Shown: piece by piece, positions 63,203-64,000 of the stretch
Layout: every line of letters begins with the position of its first letter
Position numbering within the stretch: the stretch's first letter is position 1
NCBI GenBank assembly: GCA_035550975.1
Contig: DASZOC010000066.1
Location: 1 to 64,000, forward strand
DNA from: DASZOC01 sp035550975
GTDB taxonomy: Bacteria; Actinomycetota; CADDZG01; WHSQ01
Length of the DNA: 64,000 bases
Direction: 5' to 3'
The notes under the pieces: generated by a model
Seen by the model: the letters and a program-made list of their open reading frames with translations, nothing else
What the model was told of the DNA's origin: nothing
The model's database searches: none
Position numbers and translations under genes: made by a program

Positions 63203-64000
63203 ATGAAGGCGTTGCGCAGCTTCGCCGTACGAGCGTCGCTTCCGGAGCCGCTCGGCGTGCTTCTGTCGATAGCGACGAACCTTCGCTGGAGCTGGGATCC
63301 GAAAGTGGTCGACCTGTTCCGCTGGGTCGACGCCGAGGCATGGGACCGCGCGGGCCACGATCCCGTGCGGATGCTGGGGCTCGTCTCGAAGGAGCGTTTC
63401 GCGGAGCTCGCGGACGACGCAGCGTTCATGTCGTTCTTGACGAACGTCCACGACGACCTCGTCAGTTACCTGGAAGAGGCCAGATGGTTCCAGTCGAGCG
63501 AGAAGACCCACGACCTCCCGAGGCAGGTTGCTTATTTCTCGCCCGAGTTCGGCGTCAGTGAGGCGTTGCCGATCTACTCCGGAGGGTTGGGGGTGCTTGC
63601 GGGTGATCATCTCAAGGCCGCCAGTGACCTCGGCGTGCCGCTGGTCGCCGTAGGGCTGCTCTACCGCCAGGGTTACTTCCGCCAGCACTTGAACGCCGAC
63701 GGGTGGCAACAGGAGCGCTACCCCGCGCTGGACCCGCACGGCATGCCTCTCACGCTGCTGTCGGGCGACGACGGGTCACCCCTGAAGATCGAGGTGGATC
63801 TTGCCGGCGCGCGCTGCGTCGCTCAACTGTGGCGCGCAACGGTCGGACGGATCCCGTTGATCCTCATGGACAGCGACGTCGAGGAGAACGATCCCGAGGA
63901 ACGTCGCGTCACCGATCGTCTTTATGCAGGAGGTGGCGAGCACCGCTTGCGGCAGGAGATCGTGCTCGGGATCGGCGGGATACGTGCGTTGCAGGCCGCC
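63203..64000 (+). CDS. glgP: alpha-glucan (glycogen/maltodextrin) phosphorylase, 5' part, truncated by window end
   Basis: 266 codons are visible, open to the last base. MKALRSFAVRASLPEPLGVL and IATNLRWSWDPKVVDLFRW, then YFSPEFGVSEALPIYSGGLGVLAGDHLK, are typical of the GT35 alpha-glucan phosphorylase group that has a short N-terminus. ATG 63203 follows GTG 63200 in frame. It is divergent from glgE (95 nt between starts). It would degrade glucan to glucose-1-phosphate, the opposite of the adjoining operon. The PLP-lysine region lies beyond the window. Confidence 0.92.
   Translation, partial: MKALRSFAVRASLPEPLGVLLSIATNLRWSWDPKVVDLFRWVDAEAWDRAGHDPVRMLGLVSKERFAELADDAAFMSFLTNVHDDLVSYLEEARWFQSSEKTHDLPRQVAYFSPEFGVSEALPIYSGGLGVLAGDHLKAASDLGVPLVAVGLLYRQGYFRQHLNADGWQQERYPALDPHGMPLTLLSGDDGSPLKIEVDLAGARCVAQLWRATVGRIPLILMDSDVEENDPEERRVTDRLYAGGGEHRLRQEIVLGIGGIRALQAA

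Noticed and set aside
61680..63203. 507-codon plus-strand frame opposite glgE
   Set aside because: Shadow of glgE, Arg/Val/Asp-rich, no family resemblance.

Overview
The window is 64 kb of uniformly GC-rich, gene-dense bacterial DNA. Frequent GTG and TTG starts, 4-nt GTGA/ATGA gene overlaps, a SufBDCSU iron-sulfur system with a Rieske-type gene inside it, and a GlgE-TreS-maltokinase-GlgB cluster all point to an actinomycete-type (Actinomycetota) chromosome, probably of an uncultured lineage. There are no rRNA genes, CRISPR arrays, transposases or phage genes. The only selfish element seen is an intein. One tRNA gene (Val, TAC) is present.

Layout. 1-17 kb: an intein-bearing sufB is separated from sufD-rieske-sufC-sufS-sufU by about 7 kb holding a secreted subtilase, an amidase, a proline racemase/hydroxyproline epimerase-type cassette and an EamA permease. 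A Cys-free HTH regulator, a rhodanese, a MoaD/ThiS-like protein and an aldehyde dehydrogenase follow. 17-21 kb (mostly minus): SRPBCC-like protein, ThiI, a lone Lrp-type RAM domain, the primary sigma factor, then DUF523. 21-24.5 kb: five consecutive small secreted Lys-rich proteins of two paralogous families, most ended by strong terminators. 24.5-31.5 kb: Mn/Fe superoxide dismutase, tRNA-Val, TypA/BipA, a secreted LVIVD-repeat protein, a LOG-family protein and a secreted S15 peptidase. 31.5-39 kb: a MoxR/VWA pair, acyl-CoA dehydrogenase, alcohol dehydrogenase, acyl-CoA synthetase with a lone receiver domain, and a TenA/PqqC-like oxygenase. 39-46 kb: a cupredoxin/beta-helix/membrane fusion, a patatin, an ABC-F ATPase and FtsH. 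46-54 kb: a large secreted Asp-box plus VWA protein coupled to ftsH, two more LVIVD proteins and an ABC-2 exporter. 54-64 kb: alpha-glucan metabolism (GH57, GlgB, maltokinase, TreS, GlgE, and divergent glycogen phosphorylase running off the end).

The most interesting non-coding signal is a bipartite motif, GG(C/A)AGGA(A/G) - 14 or 15 nt - (C/A)GAA(C/T)C, found at a fixed place upstream of ten genes for secreted proteins (subtilase, all five small Lys-rich proteins, all three LVIVD proteins, the S15 peptidase) and, in weaker form, ftsH. It looks like the promoter of a dedicated alternative (ECF-like) sigma factor governing an envelope/secretion regulon; a structured RNA leader is the main alternative. 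Second, sufB and sufD, although 7 kb apart, carry the same operator TTAGG-N4-CCTAA next to a -10-like hexamer. This suggests an originally contiguous, probably iron- or Fe-S-responsive suf operon split by an inserted cassette.

All functional assignments come from reading motifs in translated sequence. No database search was run.
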